Assembly: GCF_003063665.1 (NCBI RefSeq)
Contig: NZ_NESF01000003.1
Location: forward strand, 1 to 64,000
Reading direction: 5' to 3'
DNA from: Limnohabitans sp. Hippo3
GTDB lineage: Bacteria; Pseudomonadota; Gammaproteobacteria; Burkholderiales; Burkholderiaceae_C
Length of the DNA stretch: 64,000 nucleotides
Shown here: in pieces, positions 8,432 to 17,823 of the stretch
Numbering within the stretch: the first letter of the stretch is position 1
Layout of the letters: every line of letters starts with the position of its first letter
Position numbers and translations under genes: made by a program
The notes under the pieces: model-generated
Databases searched by the model: none
The model's input: the letters and a program-made list of their open reading frames with translations, nothing else
What the model was told of the DNA's origin: nothing

Positions 8432-9865
8432 TCAGCCGTGCTTGATGGTGACGGTCTTGAGCGTGGTGAAGCTGTAGAGCGCTTCAAAGCCTTTTTCGCG
8501 GCCGTGGCCGCTGGCCTTGACGCCGCCAAACGGCAGCTCGATGCCGCCGCCCGCACCATAGTTGTTGACGAAGACCTGGCCGCTTTGCAGGCGACGCGCC
8601 ATGCGCAGCTGGCGACCGCCGTCCTGCGTCCACAGCGCTGCCGCCAGGCCGTATTCGGTGCCGTTGGCCAGTTCGATGGCGTGGTCTTCGTCGTCAAAGG
8701 GGCCGATCGCCAGCACCGGGCCGAAGATTTCTTCTTGCGCGATGCGGTGTTCGATCGGCACGTCGCGGATCAGCGTGGGCACCTGGTAAAAGCCACCTTT
8801 TGGCGCTTCGTGCACCAGCTGGCCTTGTGCGGCGATCGGCAGGCCATCGCTCTTGGCGAGTTCCACAAAGCTGCGCACGCGCTGCATTTGCGATTCGCGG
8901 ATCAAGGGGCCGCAGTTGAGGTCCATGCTGGCCGGACCGGTGCGGGTGGCGGCAAAGGACTTGGCCAGGCGCTCGACCACCGCCTCGTACACCGGGCGGT
9001 GCACCAAGGCGCGGCTACCCGCCGAGCAGGTTTGACCGGCGTTTTGCACGATGGCGTTGGTCACCACCGTGGTCATGGCGTCCATGTCGGCGTCGCCAAA
9101 AATGATCTGGGGCGACTTGCCGCCCAGCTCCAGCGTCACGGGCGCATGGTGCTCGGCCGCCGCCTGCACCACCAGCTGGCCCACACGGGGCGAGCCGGTG
9201 AACGACACATGGTCCACCCCCGGGTGGCGCACCAGCAGGTCGCCCGCCTCGTGGCCGTAGCCGGTGACGATGTTCAGTGCCCCGGCCGGGAAGCCGACCT
9301 CGGCCGCCATCTCGGCCACACGCAGGATCGACAGGCAGGCGTCTTCGGCGGGCTTGACCACGCAGGCATTGCCCACCGCCAGCGAGGCCGCCACGCTGCG
9401 GCCAAAAATCTGCAGCGGGTAGTTCCAGGGGATCACATGGCCCGTCACACCAAACGGTTCGCGCAGGGTGAACACGGTGTGGCCGTTGTAGAACGGGATG
9501 GTCTCGCCCATGAGTTTGTCAGCGGCCCCGGCGTAAAACTCGAAGTAGCGCGCCACCGCTGTGACGTCACCGCGCGCCAGCGTGGTGGGTTTGCCGCAGT
9601 CGCGTGACTCGATGGCGGCCAGCTCGTCGATGTGGGCCAGCATGTGCTGGGCCAGGCGCTGCAGCAGGCGCCCGCGCTCGGTGGCGCTCAGGCGGCCCCA
9701 GTCGCCTTGGAAGGCGTCGCGCGCGGCGTGCACGGCGCGGTCGATGTCGGCCGCGTTGCCTCGGGCGATGGCGTCGAACTGCTCACCGGTAGAGGGGTCG
9801 ATGACCGGGATGTCCTGGCCCGATGCCGGGGCGATGTGCTGGTTGGCGATGTAGTGCAGTTTCAT
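8432..9865 (-). CDS. Aldehyde dehydrogenase family protein
   Basis: A 477-residue NAD(P)-dependent ALDH. Motifs in order: PWNYPLQIFG, VKPAEDACLS, FTGSPRVG, the general-base Glu in LELGGKSPQ, the catalytic Cys in GQTCSAGSR, EEIFGPVLA, and PFGGVKASGHGREKG near the end. This C-terminal signature is typical of betaine-aldehyde/5-carboxymethyl-2-hydroxymuconate-type ALDHs. It is divergent from the LysR gene, the classic arrangement of a regulated target. Confidence 0.92.
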   Translation of the reverse strand: MKLHYIANQHIAPASGQDIPVIDPSTGEQFDAIARGNAADIDRAVHAARDAFQGDWGRLSATERGRLLQRLAQHMLAHIDELAAIESRDCGKPTTLARGDVTAVARYFEFYAGAADKLMGETIPFYNGHTVFTLREPFGVTGHVIPWNYPLQIFGRSVAASLAVGNACVVKPAEDACLSILRVAEMAAEVGFPAGALNIVTGYGHEAGDLLVRHPGVDHVSFTGSPRVGQLVVQAAAEHHAPVTLELGGKSPQIIFGDADMDAMTTVVTNAIVQNAGQTCSAGSRALVHRPVYEAVVERLAKSFAATRTGPASMDLNCGPLIRESQMQRVRSFVELAKSDGLPIAAQGQLVHEAPKGGFYQVPTLIRDVPIEHRIAQEEIFGPVLAIGPFDDEDHAIELANGTEYGLAAALWTQDGGRQLRMARRLQSGQVFVNNYGAGGGIELPFGGVKASGHGREKGFEALYSFTTLKTVTIKHG

Positions 9866-9923
9866 GGGGCCGATCTCCGATATTTTTCATTCAGTTTACC
9901 GCTTGACCGAGCCCGGCCCTGTC

Positions 9924-9944
9924 TTGTTGCAGAATCAGCAACAA
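9924..9944. promoter_or_regulatory. LysR-type inverted repeat TTGTTGC-N7-GCAACAA at the LysR start
   Basis: Perfect 7-bp arms flank AGAATCA, in the short gap between the divergent aldehyde dehydrogenase and LysR genes. The right arm touches the A of the LysR start codon. This fits an autoregulatory binding site. Confidence 0.55.
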
Positions 9945-10831
9945 TGGACAAGCTCGATGCAATGCAAATCTTTGTGCGTGTGGCCGAAGCGGGCACATTC
10001 ACCGCCGTGGCCGACCAGCTTCAGGTGGCCCGTTCGGTGGTCACGCGCCAGATCGCGGCGCTGGAAAAGCACCTGCGCGTCAAGCTCATCACGCGCAGCA
10101 CTCGCAGCCTGACCCTCACGCCTGCGGGCGCGGCCTACCTCGAAAAATGCCGTGTCATCCTGAACATGGTGGACGCCGCCGAGTCCAGCCTGGACGAAGA
10201 AAAAGCCGTGCCGCGCGGACGCATCCGCCTGGGCCTGCCCCTGAGTTTTGGCCTGCAGCGGCTCATGCCCGCCTTGCTTGCGTTCGCCAAAGCGCAGCCG
10301 CACATCGAGCTGCTGATGGACTTTTCGGACCAGCGGGCCAACCTGATCGAAGAGGGCATTGACCTGTCGATCCGCATCACCGCTGACCTGCAGCCCGGCG
10401 ACATCGTGCGCAGCCTGGGGCATTGCCGTTTGCTGACGCTGGCCTCGCCCGCCTACCTGTCTGAACACGGCAGCGTGCGCCACCCCGAGGAGTTGCGTCA
10501 CCACGAGTGCCTGGTTTATTCCATGAGCCCCAAGGGGGCGAGCTGGCCCTACCGTGTGCAAGGCCAGCTGCAGTCGTTTGCGGTGCGCGGCCGCATCCAG
10601 GCCAACAACGGCCTGGCCCTGGTGCAGGCCACCGCACAGGGCATGGGCATCACCTTGCAGCCCGACTTCATTGCCGAGCCCTTTTTGCAAAGCGGCGAAG
10701 TGGTCGAGATCCTGCAGGACTTTGAGGCCCCGCCGCTGGGCATTTACGCCGTCTTGCCCAGTAACCGCTACATCCCGCACCGGGTGAATGTGCTGATCGA
10801 GCACCTCTCGCTTGCTCTGCAAGGGGTATGA
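9944..10831 (+). CDS. LysR family transcriptional regulator
   Basis: A 295-residue LTTR. The winged helix-turn-helix is at residues 1-60 ([19 protein letters not shown], then [17 protein letters not shown]), followed by the linker helix and a LysR substrate domain from about residue 90 ([26 protein letters not shown]). This is the subgroup that starts MDKLxAMxxF. It is divergent from the aldehyde dehydrogenase. The matching inverted repeats at its own start and at 7337 suggest it controls itself and possibly both the ALDH/dehydrogenase pair and the dioxygenase-b561-YceI group. Confidence 0.92.
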   Translation: MDKLDAMQIFVRVAEAGTFTAVADQLQVARSVVTRQIAALEKHLRVKLITRSTRSLTLTPAGAAYLEKCRVILNMVDAAESSLDEEKAVPRGRIRLGLPLSFGLQRLMPALLAFAKAQPHIELLMDFSDQRANLIEEGIDLSIRITADLQPGDIVRSLGHCRLLTLASPAYLSEHGSVRHPEELRHHECLVYSMSPKGASWPYRVQGQLQSFAVRGRIQANNGLALVQATAQGMGITLQPDFIAEPFLQSGEVVEILQDFEAPPLGIYAVLPSNRYIPHRVNVLIEHLSLALQGV

Positions 10832-10923
10832 CCCTTCATCCCGTGCCGTGTCACAGTGTTGACGGCACGCGCCCGGTTTCCCGCCACAATGGCTTTTTTG
10901 TTTGTTTGCCCACTGGACGCCTT

Positions 10924-12360
10924 ATGACTTACCCCAACACCCAACTCTTCATTAATGGCCAATGGTGCGATGCCGAAGGCGGCCGCACCCTGGCCGTGTT
11001 TAACCCCGCCACCGGCACCGAAATCGGCCGCCTGGCCCATGCCGGCATCCCCGACCTGGAGCGGGCTGCGCAAGCCGCGCAAAAGGGTTTCGAGTTGTGG
11101 CGCGATGTGCCCGCCAACGAGCGCAGCGCGATCATGCGCAAGGCCGCAGCCCTGATGCGCGAACGCGCCCCGCAAATTGCCGAACTGCTCACCCAAGAAC
11201 AAGGCAAGCCCCTGGCCGAAGCCAAAGTCGAGGCCATGTCGGCCGCCGACATCATCGAGTGGTTTGCCGAAGAAGGCCGCCGCGTGTATGGCCGCATCGT
11301 GCCGCCACGCAACATCCAGGTGCAGCAGCAAGTCCTCAAGTTGCCCGTGGGGCCTGTTGCCGCCTTCACGCCCTGGAACTTCCCGATCAACCAGGCCGTG
11401 CGCAAGATGTCTGCCGCTTTGGCTACCGGCTGCTCCATCATCGTCAAAGCGCCCGAAGAAACGCCCGCAGCCCCTGCCGAGCTGATCCGCGCTTTCCATG
11501 ATGCGGGCGTGCCTGCGGGCGTCATCGGTCTGGTCTACGGCACACCTGCCGAGATCTCGAACTACCTGATCGCGCACCCGCTGATCCGCAAGATCACCTT
11601 CACCGGCTCCACGCCCGTGGGCAAACAACTGGCCGCCTTGGCGGGCCAGCACATGAAGCGCGTGACCATGGAGCTGGGCGGCCACGCCCCGGTCATCCTG
11701 GCCGAAGACGCCGACATCGCGCTGGCCCTGAAGACCGCAGGCGCGGCCAAGTTCCGCAACGCGGGCCAGGTCTGCATCTCGCCCACCCGTTTCTTGGTGC
11801 ACCACAGCATTGCCGACGCCTTTGCCGAACAATTTGCCGCGCAAGCGCAGGCCCTGCAGGTGGGCGACGGCCTGGCCGCAGGGACGCAGATGGGGCCGCT
11901 GGCCAACGATCGCCGCCTGGCCGCCATGCAGGCCATCGTGCAGGACGCCCGCGCCAAAGGCGCCAAGGTGCTCACGGGCGGCGAGCGCATCGGCACGCAA
12001 GGCAACTTCTTTGCGCCGACGGTGCTCTCGCATGTGCCGCTCGATGCCGATGTGGTGGTCAACGAGCCTTTTGGTCCGATTGCCGCGATCCGCAGCTTTG
12101 AGAAGATCGAAGACGCGATTGCCGAAGCCAACCGCCTGCCCTTTGGCCTGGCCGGTTACGCCTTCACCAACTCCATGAAAACCATGCACCAGCTCAGCCA
12201 GCGCCTGGACGTGGGCATGCTCTGGGTCAACCAGCCCGCTGCGCCTTGGCCCGAGCTGCCCTTTGGCGGCATGAAGGATTCCGGTTACGGCTCTGAAGGC
12301 GGCCCCGAGGCGCTGGAGGCTTACCTCAACACCAAAACCGTGTCGATCTTCAACGCCTGA
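10924..12360 (+). CDS. Aldehyde dehydrogenase, succinate-semialdehyde dehydrogenase-like
   Basis: A 478-residue ALDH. Motifs are [13 protein letters not shown], the base Glu in MELGGHAPV, and the catalytic Cys in [12 protein letters not shown]. The [14 protein letters not shown] and [10 protein letters not shown] segments follow, and it ends [15 protein letters not shown]. The NAGQVC form and the SGYGxEGG ending fit the GabD/succinate-semialdehyde group. The ATG at 10924 aligns the N-terminus with the family (FINGQW). It is only weakly similar to the other ALDH in this region. Confidence 0.9.
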   Translation: MTYPNTQLFINGQWCDAEGGRTLAVFNPATGTEIGRLAHAGIPDLERAAQAAQKGFELWRDVPANERSAIMRKAAALMRERAPQIAELLTQEQGKPLAEAKVEAMSAADIIEWFAEEGRRVYGRIVPPRNIQVQQQVLKLPVGPVAAFTPWNFPINQAVRKMSAALATGCSIIVKAPEETPAAPAELIRAFHDAGVPAGVIGLVYGTPAEISNYLIAHPLIRKITFTGSTPVGKQLAALAGQHMKRVTMELGGHAPVILAEDADIALALKTAGAAKFRNAGQVCISPTRFLVHHSIADAFAEQFAAQAQALQVGDGLAAGTQMGPLANDRRLAAMQAIVQDARAKGAKVLTGGERIGTQGNFFAPTVLSHVPLDADVVVNEPFGPIAAIRSFEKIEDAIAEANRLPFGLAGYAFTNSMKTMHQLSQRLDVGMLWVNQPAAPWPELPFGGMKDSGYGSEGGPEALEAYLNTKTVSIFNA

Positions 12361-12374
12361 AAGGCCCGGTGTTC

Positions 12375-13031
12375 ATGCGTGTCCTGGTCACGGGTTTCGA
12401 GCCCTTTGGCGGGCAAAGCCTCAACCCGTCGTGGGAGGTGGCCCGTGCCTTGCAGGGTGCGGTGATCGCTGGGGCGCAGGTCACGGCGGTGCAGCTGCCT
12501 TGCGTGTTTGCGCAGGCGCTGCCCGCTTTGCAACAAGCCCTGACACAGTACCGCCCCGACATCGTGCTGGCGCTGGGCCAGGCCGAGGGGCGCTGTGATT
12601 TTTCGGTCGAACGCGTGGCCATCAATGTCATGGACGCCCGCATCCCCGACAACGCGGGGGACCAGCCCATCGATGTGCCGGTGATTGCGGGGGAACCTGC
12701 AGCCTACTTCAGCACCTTGCCCATCAAGTCTTTGGTGGCGGATTTGAAGGCGGCGGGTTTTCCGGCCTCGGTGTCGCAAACGGCGGGCACCTTTGTCTGC
12801 AACCAGGTGTTTTATGCCTTGCAGCACACGCTGGCCGGGCGGGGTGTGCAAAGCGGCTTCATGCACTTGCCGCTCTTGCCCGAGCAAGCCGCCCAGTGGC
12901 CCGGGCCGACCTTGCCCAGCTGGCCTGCCGCTGTGCAGGTGGCGGGCGTGCAGCAGGCCCTGGCCTTGCTGGTGGCGCATCGGCAGCAGGGGCTGGGTGA
13001 CGCGGCCATCAGCGGCGGCACGCTGAACTGA
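12375..13031 (+). CDS. pcp: Pyrrolidone-carboxylate peptidase
   Basis: A 218-residue cysteine peptidase of family C15 that removes N-terminal pyroglutamate. The start is MRVLVTGFEPFGG. The catalytic triad is visible as Glu in SVERVAIN, Cys in GTFVCNQVFY and His in GFMHLPLLP. Length is typical. The ATG at 12375 begins 14 bases after the ALDH stop, so it may be co-transcribed; a GTG two codons upstream is possible. Confidence 0.93.
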   Translation: MRVLVTGFEPFGGQSLNPSWEVARALQGAVIAGAQVTAVQLPCVFAQALPALQQALTQYRPDIVLALGQAEGRCDFSVERVAINVMDARIPDNAGDQPIDVPVIAGEPAAYFSTLPIKSLVADLKAAGFPASVSQTAGTFVCNQVFYALQHTLAGRGVQSGFMHLPLLPEQAAQWPGPTLPSWPAAVQVAGVQQALALLVAHRQQGLGDAAISGGTLN

Positions 13032-13127
13032 AGCGCGACACATTGACACACTGCGATGGCTCCCGGGAATCGGCCTACCGGTTTGACGGTATCTGGCGTA
13101 TGGCCTGCGCATCCACCACAGACACCC

Positions 13128-13185
13128 CTGTGGGAGGCCGCCCCTGCGGCCGAAGGTTTTCGCGCGCAGTGGCGCGCTCCCACAG
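13128..13185. repeat. REP-like element, family A (complete)
   Basis: Outer arms CTGTGGGAG/CTCCCACAG (9 bp, perfect) enclose two inner hairpins, GGCCG-CCCCTG-CGGCC and GCGCGC-AGTG-GCGCGC. This gives a cloverleaf-like BIME. It lies in the 243-base gap before the cytochrome gene. Confidence 0.8.
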
Positions 13186-13274
13186 CAGATAACCGTGGTT
13201 TGGGCGTGCCAGCGCACAGACCTTGCGGGCCTGGGTCCCGATGATGAGGCTCTTGCAAAACAACAGGAGCCAAG

Positions 13275-13703
13275 ATGAACACACAAACCATTTGCCGCTG
13301 CGTGGTCGCCAGCATCCTCAGCGTCACGGCCGCGTCGTGGGCGCAGACCTCGGTCAGCCTGGGCCGCGTGGATTACAAGGACAACTGCGCCAGCTGCCAC
13401 GGCGCATCGGGCAAGGGCGATGGCCCGGTGCAATCATTTCTGGTCAAGCCGCCATCCGATCTGACGCGGATTGCGCAGCGCAACGGCGGCAAGTTTCCGC
13501 AGGAGTTGATGTGGGAGGTGATCGATGGCCGCTGGTCAGGCGACACCGGCCCGCACGGCTCGCGTGAGATGCCGGTGTGGGGCAACGAGTTCAAGGCCCG
13601 CGCCATGACCCAGCCCAGCGATTCGCCCCGTACCGCCGAGTGGTCGGCGCGCAACCGCATCGTGTCTTTGCTCATGTATTTGGAGACGATTCAGCAGCCT
13701 TGA
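13275..13703 (+). CDS. Periplasmic mono-haem c-type cytochrome
   Basis: A 142-residue secreted protein with signal peptide MNTQTICRCVVASILSVTA cleaved near SWAQT. The haem site NCASCHGASGKGDGP is at about residues 36-50, with the Met-type axial ligand probably in SREMPVWG. It resembles small class I cytochromes that serve as electron carriers for periplasmic oxidases. An ACAGGAG ribosome site precedes the start. Its 3' end overlaps the convergent MpaB-like gene by 32 bases. Confidence 0.88.
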   Translation: MNTQTICRCVVASILSVTAASWAQTSVSLGRVDYKDNCASCHGASGKGDGPVQSFLVKPPSDLTRIAQRNGGKFPQELMWEVIDGRWSGDTGPHGSREMPVWGNEFKARAMTQPSDSPRTAEWSARNRIVSLLMYLETIQQP

Positions 13704-14652
13704 AACCTGGCGCCATGCGCTGACGGGCGCGTGCCGCCACACCCGTGTCGGCGAAGGCCCAGGCCAGCGATGCACCCATGCCTTGCAAGGCGGTGCGCAC
13801 CGCGGCTTGTTCCAGGGGGCAGCTGCGTTCGCGCCCCAGCATGTCCAGCGCCCAGTCGGGCAGCATCTGGAAGGCGGCTCGAACGATCAGACCGATCAAG
13901 GGCCTGTCCAGCGGCGCACACGGGTAGTGTTCGATCAGGGCAATCGTTTCCCGCGTGCGCTCGTCCACCCGCAGCTCCGGTCGAAAGGCTTGCAGCTGCG
14001 TCAGGGCCTGGTGGCGCGTCATCGGTAAGTCGTGGGCGCCCAGGCGCTCGCCGATTTGCGCCATTTCAGCAAAGTACAGGTCTTGCCTGTCTGTGGGCAA
14101 AGGCTGCAAAGACAAGTCTTGGTAAGCCCGCAAAAAGCTGGTGGTCTCGCCCAGGTGCACCCAGCGGATCAGCTCCGGGTCATTGGCCACATAGGGCGTG
14201 CCGTCGGGCAGCGTACCGCGAATTTGCGCGTGGATGCGGTTGACCCGCTCGATGGTCTGCAAGGCGGCTGCCGTGCCGCCGTAGGTGGTGGTGGCCACAA
14301 ACAAGGCGGTGCGGCCCAGCCGCGCCTGCAACTGGGTGCGAAAACTGGAGTGGTCCCAAACGGCGGCCAGCGCCCGGGGGTGCAGGGCCTGCAGCATCAG
14401 CGACGACAAACCCCCGGTCATCATGGCCACAAAGTGGGCATGTACCTGCCAGGCGGCCGAATCGGGCCCGAACAGGCCCGGGTCGCCCGCAGGCTGCAGA
14501 AAGTCCCGCGCATCCCCCGTGGCCCCGGTCATGGCCCGCACGCGCTGGCCCAGCTGGGCTTTCACGGTTGCCGAAAGCGATTCGGTCAGCGGGCTCAGCA
14601 CAGGGCAGTCCCCAAGCTTGCGGGGCGGTAAATAACGGGCGGGGTTGAACAT
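13672..14652 (-). CDS. Oxygenase MpaB family protein (DUF2236)
   Basis: A 326-residue protein starting MFNPARYLPPRKLG. It has the DUF2236 hallmarks: the MLQALHPRALAAVWDHSSF stretch, GTAAALQTIERVNRIHAQIRG, the conserved YVANDPELIRWVHL, and the helical C-terminus LDRPLIGLIVRAAFQMLP. Family members include latex-clearing and MpaB-type haem oxygenases, but most bacterial copies are uncharacterised. The frame is open to 14748; the ATG at 14652 matches the conserved domain start. Confidence 0.85.
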   Translation of the reverse strand: MFNPARYLPPRKLGDCPVLSPLTESLSATVKAQLGQRVRAMTGATGDARDFLQPAGDPGLFGPDSAAWQVHAHFVAMMTGGLSSLMLQALHPRALAAVWDHSSFRTQLQARLGRTALFVATTTYGGTAAALQTIERVNRIHAQIRGTLPDGTPYVANDPELIRWVHLGETTSFLRAYQDLSLQPLPTDRQDLYFAEMAQIGERLGAHDLPMTRHQALTQLQAFRPELRVDERTRETIALIEHYPCAPLDRPLIGLIVRAAFQMLPDWALDMLGRERSCPLEQAAVRTALQGMGASLAWAFADTGVAARARQRMAPGFKAAESSPNT

Positions 14653-14837
14653 GGTGGGCAATGAAAGACAGGCCGCAGTTTGGGTCAGGCCCGTCCCGGG
14701 CGCAGGGGGTGGGGCAATGGCCGTGAGTTGCCACGGGTTTTTTGGCAATACCCCGGCGTTTTGTGGGTCTATTCACAGGTCGGGGCGTCTGCCCATCCCG
14801 CCATGACCGAACATGCACGGCTTATTTGGAGACCTCT

Positions 14838-15455
14838 ATGGCCTGGCTGGACTTTTTGAAAAACGGCAACGAACTGAGCGAACTGCTGATCGAGGGCCAC
14901 AACCCCTATGGTGCGCACCTGCTCAAGCAAGCCGATGTGGACCAGATGCGAGACCACATCCAGCCCGGCGAGCGTGTGCTCGGCTACGTGCTGGGCCGCG
15001 TGGTGTTGGCCGGTCGCGGTCTATGGTTGTTGACCGATCAGAACCTGCTGATTTCAGAAAACGACAGCGGCAACCTGGTGCACCACTTCGCCCTGAAAGA
15101 CATCACCCAGGCCGAGTGCGTCAAAGGCAAATACGGCTACACCCTGCGCGTGACCGCCGCGGGCCAGCAGCGCAGCGTGTATGGCGCATCAAGCCATCTG
15201 GCGGCGGTGTTTTATCGGGCCTTGGGCCAAAAAGCGCCTTGTAGCCCGGTCTACAAACCCACTGCTTTGGATGCTGACGATGTGGCCGAGGTGGTTCACC
15301 ACTTCTCGGACGCTGCATTGCGCTTGCAACCTGTGGCTTGGGTCAATGCCGATGCCCGCGCCCTGATCGCGCAACTGGCGCAAGATGCAGCCGACCAGGG
15401 TTGGCTGCAGGCCAGCGAAGCGGGCCAAGTGCGCGTGGCCGAAGCAGCACACTGA
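14838..15455 (+). CDS. Uncharacterised 205-residue protein
   Basis: Starts MAWLDFLKNGNELSELLIEG after a GGAG-like site. No signal peptide or membrane helix is apparent. The middle (residues about 40-120) alternates hydrophobic strands, such as RVLGYVLGRVVLAGRGLWLLTD, LLISEN and GYTLRVTA. This could form a PH-like beta domain similar to bacterial PH proteins that act as membrane-recruitment modules, but this is inference from pattern only. It is divergent from the MpaB-like gene and convergent with the lipocalin. I do not recognise a named family. Confidence 0.75.
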   Translation: MAWLDFLKNGNELSELLIEGHNPYGAHLLKQADVDQMRDHIQPGERVLGYVLGRVVLAGRGLWLLTDQNLLISENDSGNLVHHFALKDITQAECVKGKYGYTLRVTAAGQQRSVYGASSHLAAVFYRALGQKAPCSPVYKPTALDADDVAEVVHHFSDAALRLQPVAWVNADARALIAQLAQDAADQGWLQASEAGQVRVAEAAH

Positions 15456-15503
15456 CCTTCAAGCTCTTTTCTTGTGGCAATTCAGCCCCGCGCGCGAAAG
15501 CTC

Positions 15504-16058
15504 TCAGGGCTTGCTGGCTTCGATTCTTTTAAGGTCGAAGCCCAGCTTCTCCAGCTTGGCCAGCAAGGTCTGGTAGGTGGCCGCAGGCATTTGCGGCGTG
15601 CGCGACAAAATCCACAGGTACTCGCGCTGGGGCTCACTCACCACCACCCATTGGTAGTCCGGGTCCAGATCGATGATCCAGTAATCCCCCCACACCAGCG
15701 GAATGAACGACAGCCACTCGGGTGCAAAACGCACCTTGAGCTGGGGTGAGGTCGGCCCCCCGATTTGCCGGGCCGCGCCCAAGGCCTCGCTCCATTCGCC
15801 CTTGTCGGTTTTGCAGCGGTTGAGCACCTGCACTTGCCTATTGGCTTGCAGCGTGTAGGTGGCCTGCGTGCTGCTGGCGCATTTTTTCTGGAACCAGTTG
15901 GGGTACTTGGCGATCTCGTGCCAGGTGCCCATGTAGCGCGGCACATCGACCGAGGGCACGGTTTGCAGCGGTGCAGGCTGGGCTTGCGCCGGAGGCCATG
16001 CCGCGAAAGTGCCCAGGGCCAGCGCCAGCACAAGCGCGTGTGAACACAAGCGCCGCAT
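15504..16058 (-). CDS. blc: Lipocalin family protein (Blc-like)
   Basis: A 184-residue secreted lipocalin with signal peptide MRRLCSHALVLALALGTF. The first structurally conserved region is YMGTWHEIAKYPNWFQKKC. The KVRFAPEWLSFIPLVWGDYWIIDLD block and the terminal LSRTPQM segment are typical of bacterial Blc. It binds lipids or lysophospholipids at the outer membrane; there is no clear lipobox Cys at the cleavage site, so it is probably soluble. Its start codon overlaps the stop of the upstream SDR by one base (TGATG), suggesting translational coupling. Confidence 0.9.
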   Translation of the reverse strand: MRRLCSHALVLALALGTFAAWPPAQAQPAPLQTVPSVDVPRYMGTWHEIAKYPNWFQKKCASSTQATYTLQANRQVQVLNRCKTDKGEWSEALGAARQIGGPTSPQLKVRFAPEWLSFIPLVWGDYWIIDLDPDYQWVVVSEPQREYLWILSRTPQMPAATYQTLLAKLEKLGFDLKRIEASKP

Positions 16059-16852
16059 CACACCACGATCGGATTCAGCGCCCCGTCCATGCTCATGCAA
16101 ATGCCGGTGATGTAGCTGGCTTTGGACGAGGCCAGAAACAGCACGGCGTTGGCAATTTCTTCGGGCTCGGCCATGCGGCCCAGTGGAATTTTGGCCACGG
16201 CTTGTGCCATGGCTTCTTCGGTGTCGATGCCCTTCAGGCGCGCATCGGCTGCCATGCCCTCTTGCAGGCGGTCTGTCAAAGTCAGTCCGGGGTTCACCGC
16301 ATTCACGCGGATGCCTTGTGGCCCATAAGCGGCCGCCATGCCGGCGCTCACCAGCATCAGGGCCGCGTTGGCTGCGCCGCCAGGCAGGTGGATCGGGCTG
16401 GCCACTTTGCCGCCGTTGCCCACCACGTTCACCACCGTGCCTTGGCCACGCTGGGCCATGCGCTGGATGGTGGGCGTGAGCATGTGGATGGTGGTGAAGT
16501 ATTTGGCTTGCATGGCATCGGCAAAAGCCTCAGGCGTCAGCTCGGGTGCGGGTGTACGCTTGGCAGCGCCCGCCGAGTTGACCAAAACATCGACCGGACC
16601 GAATGCGGCTTCTGCCGAGTTCAGTGCTGTCAGGGCCTCGCCTGCATCGCGCAAATTGGCGGACACGGTGTGAATGCGATCGGCAGCAAAACGGGCCTGC
16701 AGTTTTTGCAACGCATTCTTCAGATTGGCCGTGTCACGCGAGACCAGCGTGACCTTGGCCCCTTCCTCCAAAAAAGCCTGGGCACAGGCCAGGCCAATGC
16801 CTTTGCTGCCGCCGGTGATCAAAACATGCTTGTCGCTTAAGTGCAGATTCAT
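16058..16852 (-). CDS. SDR family oxidoreductase
   Basis: A 264-residue SDR. The start is MNLHLSDKHVLITGGSKGIGLA (cofactor motif TGGSKGIG). The NSAGAAKRTP motif follows, and the C-terminus is SMDGALNPIVV. The usual YxxxK pair is replaced by a LPGGAANAAL region, i.e. the normal Tyr-x-x-x-Lys is not obvious. This departs from classical SDRs and is seen in some atypical members. The start at 16852 is preferred because upstream codons lack family similarity. It is divergent from the isocitrate-lyase-family gene. Confidence 0.85.
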   Translation of the reverse strand: MNLHLSDKHVLITGGSKGIGLACAQAFLEEGAKVTLVSRDTANLKNALQKLQARFAADRIHTVSANLRDAGEALTALNSAEAAFGPVDVLVNSAGAAKRTPAPELTPEAFADAMQAKYFTTIHMLTPTIQRMAQRGQGTVVNVVGNGGKVASPIHLPGGAANAALMLVSAGMAAAYGPQGIRVNAVNPGLTLTDRLQEGMAADARLKGIDTEEAMAQAVAKIPLGRMAEPEEIANAVLFLASSKASYITGICMSMDGALNPIVV

Positions 16853-16922
16853 GGGGTGCTCTTCTGATGAAATGACGAAATTGAATTTCGTCATTTGAAC
16901 ACTCTTCATTCCTTTTTGCCTC

Positions 16923-17795
16923 ATGAACACAAAAACCTCTGCGCTGCGTGCGCGTTTGAACCAGCCCGGCCTCGTGGTCGCCCCCGGTGTGTTCGACATG
17001 GTGTCGCTGCGCCTGGCCGACAGCTTCGGCTTTGATGCGCTGTACATGACCGGCTACGGCACCGTGGCCTCGCACATGGGTTTGCCCGACGCGGGTCTGG
17101 CCACCTACAGCGACATGGTCGGTCGCGTCACGGCCATGGCGGGCATGGCCCGCACGCCTTTGATCGCCGATGCCGACACCGGCTACGGCGGCTTGCTCAA
17201 CATGCGCCACACCATCCGGGGTTACGAAGCTGCAGGCGCTTGCGCCATCCAGCTCGAAGACCAGGAGTTCCCCAAAAAATGCGGCCACACGCCGGGCCGC
17301 CGCGTGATCCCCATGGCCGACATGGTGCGCAAGATCCAGGTGGCCGTCGATTCGCGCGAGTCCAAAGACTTTTTGATCATCGCCCGCACCGATGCCCGCA
17401 CCACGCTGGGTCTGGACGAAGCGCTGCGCCGGGCTGAGGCCTACGCCAAAGCCGGTGCCGACATCTTGTTTGTCGAGTCACCCGAGTCCGAAGAAGAGAT
17501 GCGCCGCATTGGCCAAAGCTTTGACGTGCCGCTGGTGGCCAACATGGTCGAAAAAGGCCGCACCCCGGTGCTGACAAAGCCAGAGCTGGAAGCCCTGGGC
17601 TACAAGATCGCCATCTTCCCGGTCACCGCCTTGCTGGCGGGTGTGCAGGCCATGACGCAGGTTTACCAGCAGTTCAAGGACACCGGCTCATCGGCCAAGG
17701 GTGCCACGCCTTTGTACGACTTTGCCGACCTGACCAAGCTCATGGGTTTTGAAGACGTGTGGGCTTTTGAAAAGCGTTACGCTGAAACCGACTGA
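16923..17795 (+). CDS. Isocitrate lyase/PEP mutase superfamily enzyme
   Basis: A 290-residue alpha/beta-barrel enzyme. Motifs are VVAPGVFDMVSLRLAD, the DADTGYGG metal-binding segment, QLEDQEFPKKCGH (the KKCGH-type catalytic loop) and IARTDAR. The Cys in KKCGH supports a C-C lyase of the 2-methylisocitrate lyase/dimethylmalate lyase/oxaloacetate decarboxylase type. The exact substrate is not decidable from sequence. A Bug receptor follows after 28 bases, suggesting import and cleavage of a carboxylate. Confidence 0.88.
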   Translation: MNTKTSALRARLNQPGLVVAPGVFDMVSLRLADSFGFDALYMTGYGTVASHMGLPDAGLATYSDMVGRVTAMAGMARTPLIADADTGYGGLLNMRHTIRGYEAAGACAIQLEDQEFPKKCGHTPGRRVIPMADMVRKIQVAVDSRESKDFLIIARTDARTTLGLDEALRRAEAYAKAGADILFVESPESEEEMRRIGQSFDVPLVANMVEKGRTPVLTKPELEALGYKIAIFPVTALLAGVQAMTQVYQQFKDTGSSAKGATPLYDFADLTKLMGFEDVWAFEKRYAETD

Positions 17796-17823
17796 CACCA
17801 TCCCGAAACCCTTGGAGACAACG

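Noticed and set aside
9632-9943. Longer N-terminus for the LysR regulator
   Set aside because: It would cover the divergent aldehyde dehydrogenase start; the MDKLDAM start at 9944 matches the family.
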